Assembly: GCF_017592475.1 (NCBI RefSeq)
Contig: NZ_JAGFNP010000011.1
Coordinates: forward strand, 10,346 to 74,345
DNA from: Glycomyces niveus
GTDB taxonomy: Bacteria; Actinomycetota; Actinomycetes; Mycobacteriales; Micromonosporaceae
Direction: 5' to 3'
Length of the DNA: 64,000 nucleotides
Every line of letters begins with the position of its first letter. Within the stretch, counting starts at the first letter, position 1. Shown here piece by piece: positions 41,432 to 50,067 of this stretch. The notes beneath the pieces were generated by a model, which ran no database searches, had not been told where the DNA came from, and saw only the letters and a program-made list of their open reading frames with translations. Position numbers and translations under genes: made by a program.

Positions 41432-42964
41432 GTGAGCCGCATCATCGACAAGACCGCCGCCGAGCTGGCCGCGGACATCCGCGAGGGCCGCCTCACCTCC
41501 GTCGAGGTCACCACCGCGTTCCTCGACCGCATCGCCGCCGTCGACGTCACCATCAAGGCGTTCCTCCACGTCGACCGCGACGGCGCGCTCGCCACCGCGG
41601 CCGAGGTCGACGCCGCCGTCGCCGCCGGCCAGGAGCTCGGCCCGCTCGCCGGCGTGCCCGTAGCCGTCAAGGACGTCGTGGTCACCAAGGGCCTGCCGAC
41701 CACCGCCGCCTCGAAGATCCTCGAAGGCTGGATCCCGCCCTACGACGCGACGATCACCGAGCGCATCAAGGCCGCGAAGATGCCGATCCTCGGCAAGACG
41801 AACATGGACGAGTTCGCCATGGGCTCCTCCACCGAGTACTCGGCGTTCGGCAAGACGCTGAACCCGTGGGACACGGGGCGCATCCCCGGCGGCTCCGGCG
41901 GCGGCTCGGCCGCGGCCGTCGCCGCGAAGATGGCCCCGCTCGCGATCGGCACCGACACCGGCGGCTCGATCCGCCAGCCCGGCGCCGTCACCGGCACCTT
42001 CGGCGCCAAGCCCACCTACGGGTCCAACTCCCGCTTCGGGCTCATCGCCTTCTCGTCCTCGCTCGACACCCCGGGTCCCGTGGCGCGCAACGCTCTCGAC
42101 GCGGCGCTGCTCCACGAGGTCATCTCCGGGTACGACCCCCGCGACTCCACCGCGATCGACGCGCCCGTCCCGCCGGTCGTCGCCGCCGCCAAGGCCGGCG
42201 CGAACGGCGACCTCTCGGGCCTCAAGCTCGGCGTCGTCAAGGAGTTCGCCGAGGGCGCCGACGCCGCCGAGCCCGGCGTCATCGCCGCCTACGAGGCCGG
42301 CGTCGAGCAGCTCGTGAAGCTCGGGGCAGAGATCGTCGAGGTCTCCTGCCCGTCCTTCTCCTACGCGCTGCCCACCTACTACCTCATCGCCCCGTCCGAG
42401 GCCTCCTCCAACCTGGCCCGCTACGACGGCGTCCGGTACGGTCTGCGCGCCGGCGACGACGGGCAGCACTCGCTCGAAGAGGTCATGAGCCTCACCCGCG
42501 AGGCCGGGTTCGGCCCGGAGGTCAAGCGCCGCATCATCCTCGGCACCTACGCGCTCAGCGCCGGGTACGTGGACGCGTTCTACGGCAAGGCCCAGCTCGT
42601 GCGCACCCTCATCAAGCAGGACTTCGAGAAGGCCTTCGAGCAGGTCGACGCCATCATCAGCCCGACCACGCCGTTCATCGCCTTCAAGTTCGGCGAGCGC
42701 ACCGGCGACCCGTACCAGATGTACCTCGCCGACCTCTACACGATCCCGACCAACCTCTACGGCGGCCCCGGCGTCTCCGTGCCGGTCGGCCTCTCCGAGG
42801 GCATGCCCGTGGGCCTGCAGGTCATGGGCCCGGTCATGGGCGACGACATCACCTACCGCGTCGCGGCCGCCCTGGAGTCCACCCAGGACACGCTGCTCGC
42901 CGACACCGCGCCCGAGATCTCAACAGATCTACGTTTCGCTGCGCTCAACGAGGATGGGAAGTAG
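41432..42964 (+). CDS. gatA: Asp-tRNA(Asn)/Glu-tRNA(Gln) amidotransferase subunit GatA
   Basis: 510 residues; frees ammonia from glutamine for conversion of misacylated Glu-tRNA(Gln) or Asp-tRNA(Asn). It is an amidase-signature enzyme with the triad K80 (VAVKDVV), cis-Ser S155 (GGSGGGSAAAVAA) and nucleophile S179 (TDTGGSIRQPG). The family's GGSSGGS is GGSGGGS here, leaving the catalytic Ser. Its stop lies five bases before gatB. Confidence 0.97.
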   Translation: MSRIIDKTAAELAADIREGRLTSVEVTTAFLDRIAAVDVTIKAFLHVDRDGALATAAEVDAAVAAGQELGPLAGVPVAVKDVVVTKGLPTTAASKILEGWIPPYDATITERIKAAKMPILGKTNMDEFAMGSSTEYSAFGKTLNPWDTGRIPGGSGGGSAAAVAAKMAPLAIGTDTGGSIRQPGAVTGTFGAKPTYGSNSRFGLIAFSSSLDTPGPVARNALDAALLHEVISGYDPRDSTAIDAPVPPVVAAAKAGANGDLSGLKLGVVKEFAEGADAAEPGVIAAYEAGVEQLVKLGAEIVEVSCPSFSYALPTYYLIAPSEASSNLARYDGVRYGLRAGDDGQHSLEEVMSLTREAGFGPEVKRRIILGTYALSAGYVDAFYGKAQLVRTLIKQDFEKAFEQVDAIISPTTPFIAFKFGERTGDPYQMYLADLYTIPTNLYGGPGVSVPVGLSEGMPVGLQVMGPVMGDDITYRVAAALESTQDTLLADTAPEISTDLRFAALNEDGK

Positions 42965-42969
42965 CCGCG

Positions 42970-44457
42970 ATGACCAAGTTGAACGACTACGACAAGGCCG
43001 TCGAGACCTACGAGCCCGTCCTCGGCCTCGAGACCCACATCGAACTCGACACGAAGACCAAGATGTTCTGCGGCTGCTCGACCGCCTTCGGCGCCGAGCC
43101 CAACACGCAGACCTGCCCGGTGTGCCTGGCCCTGCCCGGCGCCCTCCCGGTCGCCAACAAGGCCGCCGTCGAGGCCACCATCAAGATCGGCCTGGCCCTC
43201 AACTGCCACATCGCCGAGTGGACCCGCTTCGCCCGGAAGAACTACTTCTACCCGGACATGCCGAAGAACTTCCAGACCAGCCAGTACGAGGAGCCGCTCT
43301 GCGAGAACGGCTACGTCGACGTGGTCGTGGACGGCAAGGACCACCGCATCGAGATCGAGCGCGTCCACCTCGAAGAGGACACCGGCAAGACCCTCCACGT
43401 CGGCGGCGCCACCGGCCGCATCCACGGCGCCACCGAGTCCCTCGTGGACTACAACCGCGCCGGCATCCCGCTCGTGGAGATCGTCACCAAGCCCGTCCCC
43501 GGCACCGGCGCCCTCGCCCCCGAGGTCGCCCGCGCCTACGTCGCCGAACTGCGCGACATCGTCCGCTCCCTCGGCGTCTCCGACGTCCGCATGGAGCAGG
43601 GGTCCCTGCGCTGCGACGTCAACCTCTCGCTGAACAAGCCCGGCGACGAGTGGGGCACCCGCACCGAGACCAAGAACGTCAACTCCCTGCGCTCGGTCGA
43701 ACGCGCCGTCCGCTTCGAGGTGCGCCGCCAGTCCGCGCTCCTCGACGCGGGGGAGAAGATCATCCAGGAGACCCGCCACTTCCACGAAGGCGACGGCACC
43801 ACCAGCCCCGGCCGCTCCAAGGAAGAGGCCACCGACTACCGGTACTTCCCCGAGCCCGACCTGGCCGTCATGGAGCCGTCCCGCGAATGGGTCGAGGAGC
43901 TCCGCGCCTCCCTGCCCGAGCCCCCGCGCCAGCGCCGCGAGCGCCTCCAGGCCGCGTGGTCCTTGGGCGACAAGGAGATGCAGTCGGTCGTCAACGCCGA
44001 CGCGGTCGACCTCATCGAGGCCACCGTCGCCGCCGGCGCCACGCCGTCCGGCGCCGTCAAATGGTGGCTCGGCGAGCTCTCCCGCCGCGCCAACGAGTCC
44101 GGCGAGGAACTCGGCGCGCTGGCCATCACGCCCGCGCAGGTCGCCGAGCTCCAGGGCATGGTCGACGACGGGCGCCTCAACGACAAGCTGGCCCGCCAGG
44201 TCATCGACGGCGTGCTCGCCGGCGAGGGCTCCCCGGCGGACGTCGCCGCCGAGCGCGGGCTCGAGGTCGTCTCCGACACGGGCGCACTCGAAGCGGCCGT
44301 GGACGAGGCCATCGCCGCGAACCCGGCCGTCGCCGACAAGATCCGCGGGGGCACCCACGCCGCCGCCGGCGTGCTCATCGGCGCGGTCATGAAGGCCACC
44401 AAGGGCCAGGCCGACGCGGGCACGGTGCGCCAGATCATCCTGGACAAGCTGAGCTAG
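42970..44457 (+). CDS. gatB: Asp-tRNA(Asn)/Glu-tRNA(Gln) amidotransferase subunit GatB
   Basis: 495 residues; binds the tRNA and carries out ATP-dependent activation and amidation. The cradle domain starts EPVLGLETHIELDTKTKMFCGCSTAFG with Cys pairs CGC and CPVC for zinc, then KNYFYPDMPKNFQTSQYEEPLC and EDTGKTLH. The helical and YqeY-like C-terminal domains follow, ending GVLIGAVMKATKGQADAGTVRQIILDKL. It ends the operon, and a strong terminator follows. Confidence 0.97.
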   Translation: MTKLNDYDKAVETYEPVLGLETHIELDTKTKMFCGCSTAFGAEPNTQTCPVCLALPGALPVANKAAVEATIKIGLALNCHIAEWTRFARKNYFYPDMPKNFQTSQYEEPLCENGYVDVVVDGKDHRIEIERVHLEEDTGKTLHVGGATGRIHGATESLVDYNRAGIPLVEIVTKPVPGTGALAPEVARAYVAELRDIVRSLGVSDVRMEQGSLRCDVNLSLNKPGDEWGTRTETKNVNSLRSVERAVRFEVRRQSALLDAGEKIIQETRHFHEGDGTTSPGRSKEEATDYRYFPEPDLAVMEPSREWVEELRASLPEPPRQRRERLQAAWSLGDKEMQSVVNADAVDLIEATVAAGATPSGAVKWWLGELSRRANESGEELGALAITPAQVAELQGMVDDGRLNDKLARQVIDGVLAGEGSPADVAAERGLEVVSDTGALEAAVDEAIAANPAVADKIRGGTHAAAGVLIGAVMKATKGQADAGTVRQIILDKLS

Positions 44458-44470
44458 CGAGCGCTTCGAG

Positions 44471-44502
44471 GGGCCGGGCGGTGCGCACCGCCCGGCCCTT
44501 TT
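44471..44502 (+). terminator. Intrinsic terminator after gatCAB
   Basis: Perfect palindrome GGGCCGGGCGGTGC (44471-44484)/GCACCGCCCGGCCC (44485-44498), followed by TTTT. Confidence 0.9.
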
Positions 44503-44631
44503 GCGTTCACTGTCCGTTCAATCCCAGTGTGAGCCGCGAGTCTTCGGGCACCCCAGAGAGCGATGTTGTTCACAGAGGATTGCTACCCTTGACCGCGTCA
44601 GCTTCAAGTGCGGCCGGAGGAGGTGGAGACC

Positions 44632-44730
44632 ATGGGCGATGACCCCGGATCTAGTCGAGATACCGACGCGTTCTTCCCATTTTCCTTTTACCGTGCCTCG
44701 CGTCCTCTTACATTGGAGCGGACGGGCTGA
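44632..44730 (+). CDS. Putative mgtE leader ORF, acidic N-terminus
   Basis: A 32-codon ORF between the gatB terminator and mgtE. It has a stronger ribosome binding site (GGAGGAGG at 44616-44623) than most genes here. The peptide begins MGDDPGSSRDTD, is aromatic in the centre (FFPFSFY) and ends TLERTG. An early Asp-Asp-Pro run recalls the Glu-Pro-Asp-Pro of E. coli MgtL, a Mg2+-sensing leader whose nascent chain destabilises the ribosome at low Mg2+. A hairpin with a T-rich tail lies between it and mgtE, so it may control read-through. Confidence 0.5.
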   Translation: MGDDPGSSRDTDAFFPFSFYRASRPLTLERTG

Positions 44731-44753
44731 CCTGCACTTCCTTACGCGGGTTG

Positions 44754-44784
44754 CGAGACGGGCACGGCCCTTTCCTCGTGTTTT
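44754..44784 (+). promoter_or_regulatory. Attenuator-like hairpin before mgtE
   Basis: CGAG (44754-44757) pairs with CTCG (44775-44778), and inside GGGC (44760-44763) pairs with GCCC (44767-44770); TGTTTT follows (44779-44784). The stem is short and interrupted, so as a terminator it would be weak, which suits a switchable attenuator. It ends just before the mgtE GGAGG. Confidence 0.4.
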
Positions 44785-44798
44785 AGGAGGTGGCTGAC

Positions 44799-46145
44799 AT
44801 GGCTCAGATCATCCAGCCCATTTCGCCCGCGGCGGTGGACGAGCTCGCGGCACTCCGTCTGGAACTCGCCGACACCTCGACCGTCGAACTCGCCGAAGAA
44901 CTGCCCCGCATGGACCTCGCCGAGCAGGCTCTGCGGTTCCGGCTCCTCCCCAAGGACCGCGCGCTCGCCGTCTTCGAAGAGCTCGACACCGTCCACCAGC
45001 AGGAGCTGATCGACGGCCTCAAGACCGAGTTCGTGCGCGAGCTGCTCGACTCGATGGCAGCCGACGACCGGGCCAAGCTCTTCGACGAGATGCCCGCCAA
45101 GGTCGCGACCCGCTTCCAGTCCCAGCTGAGCGCCGCCGACCGGCGCACCACCGCCCAGCTCCTCGGGTACGAGCCCGAGTCGGCCGGGCGCATCATGACC
45201 CCCGACTACGTGTCGCTGCGTGCCTCGATGACCGCGGCCGCCGCGATCGAACGCATTCGCCACCTGCGCGAACGCCCCCGGCACCTCGACGTGCTCCCCG
45301 TGACCGACGGGCACCGCAAGCTCCTCGGCACCGTCACCCTCGCCGACCTCGTGAGCGCCGACCCCGACACGCCCGTCCACGAGCTGATCGCGGACGAGCA
45401 CTACCAGGTCTCCACCGACACCGACCAGGAGGAGGCGGCCCGCCTCATCCAGGAGGCCAACCTCAACGCGCTCTCCGTCGTCGACCACGAAGAGCGCCTT
45501 GTCGGCCTCATCACCTGGGACGATGCCATGGAGATCCTCGAGGCCGAGGACACCGAGGACGCGACCCTGGCCGGTGCGGCCGAGCCGCTGGAGCGGCCGT
45601 ACCTTTCGGCCGGCGTGTTCATGCTGGCGCGCAAGCGCGCGGTGTGGCTGCTCGTGCTCGCCGTCTCGGCCTCGCTCACGGTGACGGTGCTCAACTACTA
45701 CGAGACCTACCTGGCGAACGTCACGGTGCTGGCGGTCTTCATCTCGCTGCTGACCGGTACGGGCGGCAACTCCGGCTCGCAGGCGTCGGTGACGATCATC
45801 CGCGCCATGGCCGTCGGCGAAGTGCGGTTCTCCGACGCGTTCAGGATCACCTGGCGCGAGTCACGGGTGGGATTCCTGCTCGGGGCGATGCTCGCGATCG
45901 TCGGCGGACCGGTGGTCGGATTCGTCTACGGCTGGGACATCGGGCTCATCATCGCGTTGACGCTCCTGGTCATCTGCACCTGGTCGACGTTCGTCGGCTC
46001 GCTGCTGCCGCTGCTCGCGAAGAAAGTCGGCATCGACCCCGCGCTCGTCTCGGCGCCGATGGTCTCGACGCTGTGCGACGCGACCGGCCTGCTCATCTAC
46101 TTCTCCGTGGCGGCCTTGATCCTCGGCCCGGCCCTCACCGGCTGA
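44799..46145 (+). CDS. mgtE: Magnesium transporter MgtE
   Basis: 448 residues. The N-terminal helical domain (LRLELADTSTVELAEELPRMDLAEQALRFRLLPKDRALAVFEEL) is followed by two CBS domains (about 130-255; YEPESAGRIMTPDYVSL, SVVDHEERLVGLITWDD) that sense cytoplasmic Mg2+, then five transmembrane helices with the pore signature TGTGGNSGSQAS. The gene has a long leader with a small ORF and hairpin. ATG 44799 has GGAGG eight bases upstream. Confidence 0.96.
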   Translation: MAQIIQPISPAAVDELAALRLELADTSTVELAEELPRMDLAEQALRFRLLPKDRALAVFEELDTVHQQELIDGLKTEFVRELLDSMAADDRAKLFDEMPAKVATRFQSQLSAADRRTTAQLLGYEPESAGRIMTPDYVSLRASMTAAAAIERIRHLRERPRHLDVLPVTDGHRKLLGTVTLADLVSADPDTPVHELIADEHYQVSTDTDQEEAARLIQEANLNALSVVDHEERLVGLITWDDAMEILEAEDTEDATLAGAAEPLERPYLSAGVFMLARKRAVWLLVLAVSASLTVTVLNYYETYLANVTVLAVFISLLTGTGGNSGSQASVTIIRAMAVGEVRFSDAFRITWRESRVGFLLGAMLAIVGGPVVGFVYGWDIGLIIALTLLVICTWSTFVGSLLPLLAKKVGIDPALVSAPMVSTLCDATGLLIYFSVAALILGPALTG

Positions 46146-46150
46146 AGCGC

Positions 46151-46192
46151 GCGGCGAAGGCCCTGACGGGCACGGGTCAGGGCCTTCGCCGC
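46151..46192. terminator. Bidirectional terminator between mgtE and phosphoesterase
   Basis: Perfect 17-bp inverted repeat: GCGGCGAAGGCCCTGAC (46151-46167) and GTCAGGGCCTTCGCCGC (46176-46192), eight-base loop. The genes converge on it. Confidence 0.9.
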
Positions 46193-46234
46193 CATGCGGT
46201 ACCCGCCGGGCGGGCCGACCCAGACCTCTTGGCC

Positions 46235-47812
46235 TCAATCCTGTTGCGGCGCAGTCGATTGCGTACCGCTCTGGATATCGCCTCCGTCGACCTGCTCCTC
46301 GGTCGGGATCACCGTGCGGTCGAGCGTCACGTCCGTCTCCATGCCCGAGCCGACCGAGATCGAGTCGTACGCCGTGAGCGCCTTCGTGACCGGGTCGAAG
46401 TACAGCACGTCCATCTCCATGCGCATCGGGTCCTCGGACTGGAAGTTCCGCAGCCCCGCCGCGCCCGTCGAGCCCTCGACCATGAGCGTGGTGCCCTCGC
46501 CGAGGTCCTTCACCGCCCGCTCGTGCGTGTGCCCCGCCAGGACCAGCGGCACCGTGCCCGCGAGCGGCTCCGCCATCGGCGGCTCGTGCACCATCGCCAC
46601 GTCGGCCCCGCCCGCGTCGACGATCGCCTGCTGCAGCCGCTCGCCCGACTCGGTGAGCATCTGCTGCGCGTACTCGCTCGACGGCTGCGCGCCCTTGTCC
46701 GGCGTGAACCGCGGATCGGCGACCCCGGCGAACTCCAGGCCCGCGATCTCCTGCACCTCGCCGTCGAGCACGATCACGTTGTCGTACGCCGAGAGCGCGG
46801 CCACCGTCGTCACCGAGTCGTGGTTGCCCTTGACGAACACGTACGGCGCGTCGATCTGCTCCACGCCCTGCGAGAAGATCTCGGCCTCCTGCTCCGAGCC
46901 CCAGTCGTTCAAATCCCCGGTGTCGGCCACCGCGTCGATGTCGAACTGCTCGACCACCGACTCCATGAGATGCCAGGCCGAGGGGTTCAAGTGGATGTCG
47001 GAGACGTGCAGGACCCGGATCGAGTCGTCCTGGATGCCCAGCTGCGGCATGTCCATCGCCAGCGCGTAGAACTCGGAGATGTTCGTGACGAACTTCTGCA
47101 GGTTAGCGACGTACTCCTCGTAGTTCTGCGCGATGTCCTCCGCGTTGCCGACCACGCTGGGCGCGTACGCGAGCAGGCCCTCATAGCGCGGCTGCGAGAT
47201 CGACTCGGCGCGCAGCGTCGCGGCCGCGTACCCCATCAGGGCCGCCGTCACCGCGAGCGAGGTGAGCCCGGTGAGCAGCGCCCGCCGCATGGTGCGGAAC
47301 GCCAAGGCGCCCACCAGGAGCCCGCACAGGGTCACGATCGCGAGCGCCTCGACCACGACCCGCACCACCGCGTCCGTGACGTCGGAGGCGAGGCTCTTCG
47401 AGGCGCTGGTGACCCCGCCGGGGGTGTTGATGATGTCCTGCGCCTCTTCCGGATCGACCGAATCGAGGCTGAGGTTGAGGCCGACCGGGCCGTCGTGGCT
47501 GTCGAAGATGACGTCGCCGAGCGGCGGGATCGTCACCTTGGTCTCGCCGCTGATGTCGGGGTGCAGGGACACGGTGGTGTCGAACGGCCCGATGTCGGCC
47601 TTGGTGCCGCCCACGAGCGCGAGGCCGCCCGCGGCCGCGCCGACGCCGACGAGGAAGACGGCCGCGACCAGCGCGAACCGCCGCGCCCGCTCCGAGCGCC
47701 GCAGTCGCGACCATCCCGCCCTCGATCTGCGCCAGAAGGATGTCGCGTGCCTCCCGGCGGTCCGTGCGGCGTCCTGGATGCGGTGCAGTGCGGCGGCGAG
47801 CCGGTCGTTCAT
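46235..47812 (-). CDS. Membrane-anchored metallophosphoesterase
   Basis: 525 residues. A basic N-terminus leads into a transmembrane helix (about 45-67), an extracytoplasmic segment, a second helical hairpin (about 155-205), then a calcineurin-type phosphoesterase domain with its metal motifs in order: DIHLN, DTGDLND, KGNHD, VHEPP and GHTHER. Substrate unknown; homologues are membrane phosphodiesterases. AGGAAGG lies upstream of ATG 47812. It is 44 bases downstream of the sugar dehydrogenase gene on the same strand and may share its transcript. Confidence 0.9.
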   Translation of the reverse strand: MNDRLAAALHRIQDAARTAGRHATSFWRRSRAGWSRLRRSERARRFALVAAVFLVGVGAAAGGLALVGGTKADIGPFDTTVSLHPDISGETKVTIPPLGDVIFDSHDGPVGLNLSLDSVDPEEAQDIINTPGGVTSASKSLASDVTDAVVRVVVEALAIVTLCGLLVGALAFRTMRRALLTGLTSLAVTAALMGYAAATLRAESISQPRYEGLLAYAPSVVGNAEDIAQNYEEYVANLQKFVTNISEFYALAMDMPQLGIQDDSIRVLHVSDIHLNPSAWHLMESVVEQFDIDAVADTGDLNDWGSEQEAEIFSQGVEQIDAPYVFVKGNHDSVTTVAALSAYDNVIVLDGEVQEIAGLEFAGVADPRFTPDKGAQPSSEYAQQMLTESGERLQQAIVDAGGADVAMVHEPPMAEPLAGTVPLVLAGHTHERAVKDLGEGTTLMVEGSTGAAGLRNFQSEDPMRMEMDVLYFDPVTKALTAYDSISVGSGMETDVTLDRTVIPTEEQVDGGDIQSGTQSTAPQQD

Positions 47813-47856
47813 CTAGTGCCTTCCTCGCGCGGCTTGGGCGGTGTGTACGTCGCGGC

Positions 47857-49008
47857 TCAGACCCTTCCCTGGGCCGCGTAGCTGGTGGAGAACCGGAGGA
47901 TCCGATCGTCGGCCTCATCGGGGGTGCAGCCGCGGTCCTGATCGCAGCGGCCGTCGCGGTTCGAGGTCGTCACCCAGAGCATCCCGTCGGGGCCCATGGC
48001 GACCGATCGTAGCCGACCGAACTCGTTGACGGCCGTCGCTTGCGGCTCGGCCGCGGGGGCGCCGGTCTCGTCGAACTGCACCATCCAGAGGCGCTGGCCG
48101 CGCAGGCAGGCGGTGACGAGGGTGTCCTCGAGGAAGACGGCGCCGGCGCAGGAGGCCTCGAAGGGTTCCCAGGTCAGGGCCGGGTCCGCGTAGGCGTCGT
48201 CGGTGTCGGTGCCCTCGAAGAAGGGCCAGCCGTAGTTGCTCCCGGGTTCGATGAGGTTGATCTCGTCGGCGATGTCCTGGCCGAACTCGGTGGCGTAGAG
48301 CTGGCCGGCGGGGTTCCAGGCGAGGCCTTCGACGTTGCGGTGGCCGAGGCTGTAGACGGGGGAGCCGGCGGTGGGGTTGCCTTCGGCGGGCTCGCCGTCG
48401 GTGGTGATGCGGAGGATCTTGCCGCTCAGTGAATCGGGGTTCTGGGCGGCGTTGCCGTCGCCGGCGTCGCCGGTGGCGGCGTAGAGGAAGCCGTCGGGAC
48501 CGAAGTCGAGGGCGCCGCCGTTGTGGTAGGGGGCGGCGGGGATGCCGGTGAGGATCGGTTCGGGCGCGGCGTCGGAGGCGGTGTCGATCCTGGCGATGCG
48601 GTTGTCGGTGTCGGAGGTGTAGTACGCGTAGATCTGGTGGTCGGTGTCGAAGTCGGGGGAGACGGCGAGGCCGAGGAGGCCGCCTTCGCCGGTGTCGGCG
48701 ATGTCGACGGTGCGCAGTTCCTCGGGTTCGCCGGCGGTGCCGTCCTCGGCGACGGCGATGGTGAGGATGCGGCCGGTGGCGCGCTCGCCGACGATCGCGG
48801 TGCCGTCGGGCAGGAAGTCGAGGCCCCAGGGGACTTCGAGGCCCTCGGCGACGACGTCCATGAACGAGGTCTGCTCCTCGGGGTCGCTGCTCGGGGTGGG
48901 GAGGTTCGGCGGCTCGCCGGTCTCGGCCTCGGGGGGCTCACCGAAGGAGCACGACGCGAGCGTGAGTGCGGCGGCGGTGGCGGCCGCGGCCGAGAGCAAC
49001 CTGCGCAT
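47857..49008 (-). CDS. PQQ-dependent glucose/sorbosone dehydrogenase-like lipoprotein
   Basis: 383 residues. A lipoprotein signal is at the N-terminus with lipobox LASC (Cys ~20), followed by an acidic, Pro-rich spacer. The rest is a six-bladed propeller of the glucose/sorbosone dehydrogenase family: GLEVPWGLDFLPDGTAIVGER, EGGLLGLAVSPDF, YHNGGALDFGPDGFLYAATGDAG, GKILRI, GHRNVEGLAW and NYGWPFFEG. It would act outside the membrane; actinobacterial members may be mono-sugar oxidases or only sugar-binding. TATAGT (49018-49023, minus strand) is a good -10 nine bases from the ATG. Confidence 0.9.
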   Translation of the reverse strand: MRRLLSAAAATAAALTLASCSFGEPPEAETGEPPNLPTPSSDPEEQTSFMDVVAEGLEVPWGLDFLPDGTAIVGERATGRILTIAVAEDGTAGEPEELRTVDIADTGEGGLLGLAVSPDFDTDHQIYAYYTSDTDNRIARIDTASDAAPEPILTGIPAAPYHNGGALDFGPDGFLYAATGDAGDGNAAQNPDSLSGKILRITTDGEPAEGNPTAGSPVYSLGHRNVEGLAWNPAGQLYATEFGQDIADEINLIEPGSNYGWPFFEGTDTDDAYADPALTWEPFEASCAGAVFLEDTLVTACLRGQRLWMVQFDETGAPAAEPQATAVNEFGRLRSVAMGPDGMLWVTTSNRDGRCDQDRGCTPDEADDRILRFSTSYAAQGRV

Positions 49009-49114
49009 GGCCCCAAGACTATAGCTTCGGCCCGACGCTGCGGCGGCGCTGTTTTCCACGCCCTGCCGGTTCCCCGATTCGGGCGGGACTAACCCCTGCG
49101 GCCCGAAATCCAAG

Positions 49115-49140
49115 ATCCTATAGGATATATCGAATTCGAT
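49115..49140 (+). promoter_or_regulatory. Twin 12-bp palindromes upstream of hydroxyacid dehydrogenase
   Basis: Two perfect 12-bp palindromes lie two bases apart: ATCCTATAGGAT (49115-49126) and ATCGAATTCGAT (49129-49140). The first has the look of a GntR/FadR-type operator. They end just before the ribosome binding site, where a bound protein would block the start of transcription or elongation. Confidence 0.5.
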
Positions 49141-49155
49141 GGGAAGGACGTGAGC

Positions 49156-50067
49156 GTGAAGGTCTGGATCGCGCACGAGGAGGGCCGCGCCCTGCTCGGC
49201 CCGCTGCCCGACGGCGTCGACGTGGAGGTCTACGACGGGCGCGGCGACTACCCCTCCGATCCGGCGGCCCTCGACTTCTGGGTGCCGCCGTTCCTCGCCC
49301 AGTCGAAGGTCACGACCCCGCTCAAGGACATGACCTCGCTCAAGGCGATCCAGCTGCTCAGCGCGGGCGCCGAGGTCTGGGTCCCGGCCGTCCCGCCGGG
49401 CGTGACCCTGTGCGACGCGCGCGGCGTGCACACCGGCGTCACCGCCGAATGGACCGTCGGCGCGGTGATCGCCTCGATGCGCGGCTTCGACGTCTTCGCC
49501 CGCAAGCAGACCCGCCATGAGTGGAAGGTCGAGTGGACCACCACGGTCGTGGGCAAGCGCGCCCTCATCGTCGGCGCCGGCGACATCGGCGAGAAGATCG
49601 CCGAGGTCCTGACCGTGCTCGGCGTGGAGGTCGAGAAGGTCGCCCGCCGCGCCCGCCCCGGCGTCCACGCGATCGACCGGATCGACGAGCTCCTGCCGGG
49701 CTTCGACGTGGTGATCCTGATCCTCCCGCTCACCGACGCCACGCGCGGCCTGGTGGACGCGAAGTTCCTGTCGCACATGAAGGACGGCGCGCTCCTGGTC
49801 AACGCCGCGCGCGGCCCGATCGTCGACACCGACGCCCTCGTCGCCGAGGTCGCCTCCGGCCGCCTCCGCTGCGCGGTCGACGTCGTCGACCCCGAGCCCC
49901 TGCCCGCCGACCACCCGCTCTGGGACCTCGCAGGCGCCCTCATCACCCCGCACGCGGGCGCCTCAGTGGACGGCACCCTCGACCGCGCCTACGCCCCCGT
50001 CGGCCCCCAGATCCACCGCTTCGCGGCAGGCGAACCCCTCGAGAACGTCGTGATCGACGGCTACTAG
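49156..50067 (+). CDS. D-2-hydroxyacid dehydrogenase family protein
   Basis: 303 residues. NAD(P)-binding motif is GAGDIGEKIAEVL. The catalytic Arg is in VNAARGPIVD, the Glu in DVVDPEPLPADHPLW and the His in ITPHAGAS. The N-terminal catalytic domain is short, as in the glyoxylate/hydroxypyruvate reductase A group. It reduces a 2-keto acid or oxidises a D-2-hydroxyacid; the substrate is not evident. GTG 49156 is preferred over GTG 49150 because AAGGA then sits seven bases away. Its stop shares the palindrome CTAG with the stop of the opposite gene. Confidence 0.88.
   Translation: MKVWIAHEEGRALLGPLPDGVDVEVYDGRGDYPSDPAALDFWVPPFLAQSKVTTPLKDMTSLKAIQLLSAGAEVWVPAVPPGVTLCDARGVHTGVTAEWTVGAVIASMRGFDVFARKQTRHEWKVEWTTTVVGKRALIVGAGDIGEKIAEVLTVLGVEVEKVARRARPGVHAIDRIDELLPGFDVVILILPLTDATRGLVDAKFLSHMKDGALLVNAARGPIVDTDALVAEVASGRLRCAVDVVDPEPLPADHPLWDLAGALITPHAGASVDGTLDRAYAPVGPQIHRFAAGEPLENVVIDGY

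Noticed and set aside
44503..44798. M-box (ykoK) magnesium riboswitch upstream of mgtE
   Set aside because: The conserved M-box core was not found; a leader ORF with a hairpin fits the sequence better.
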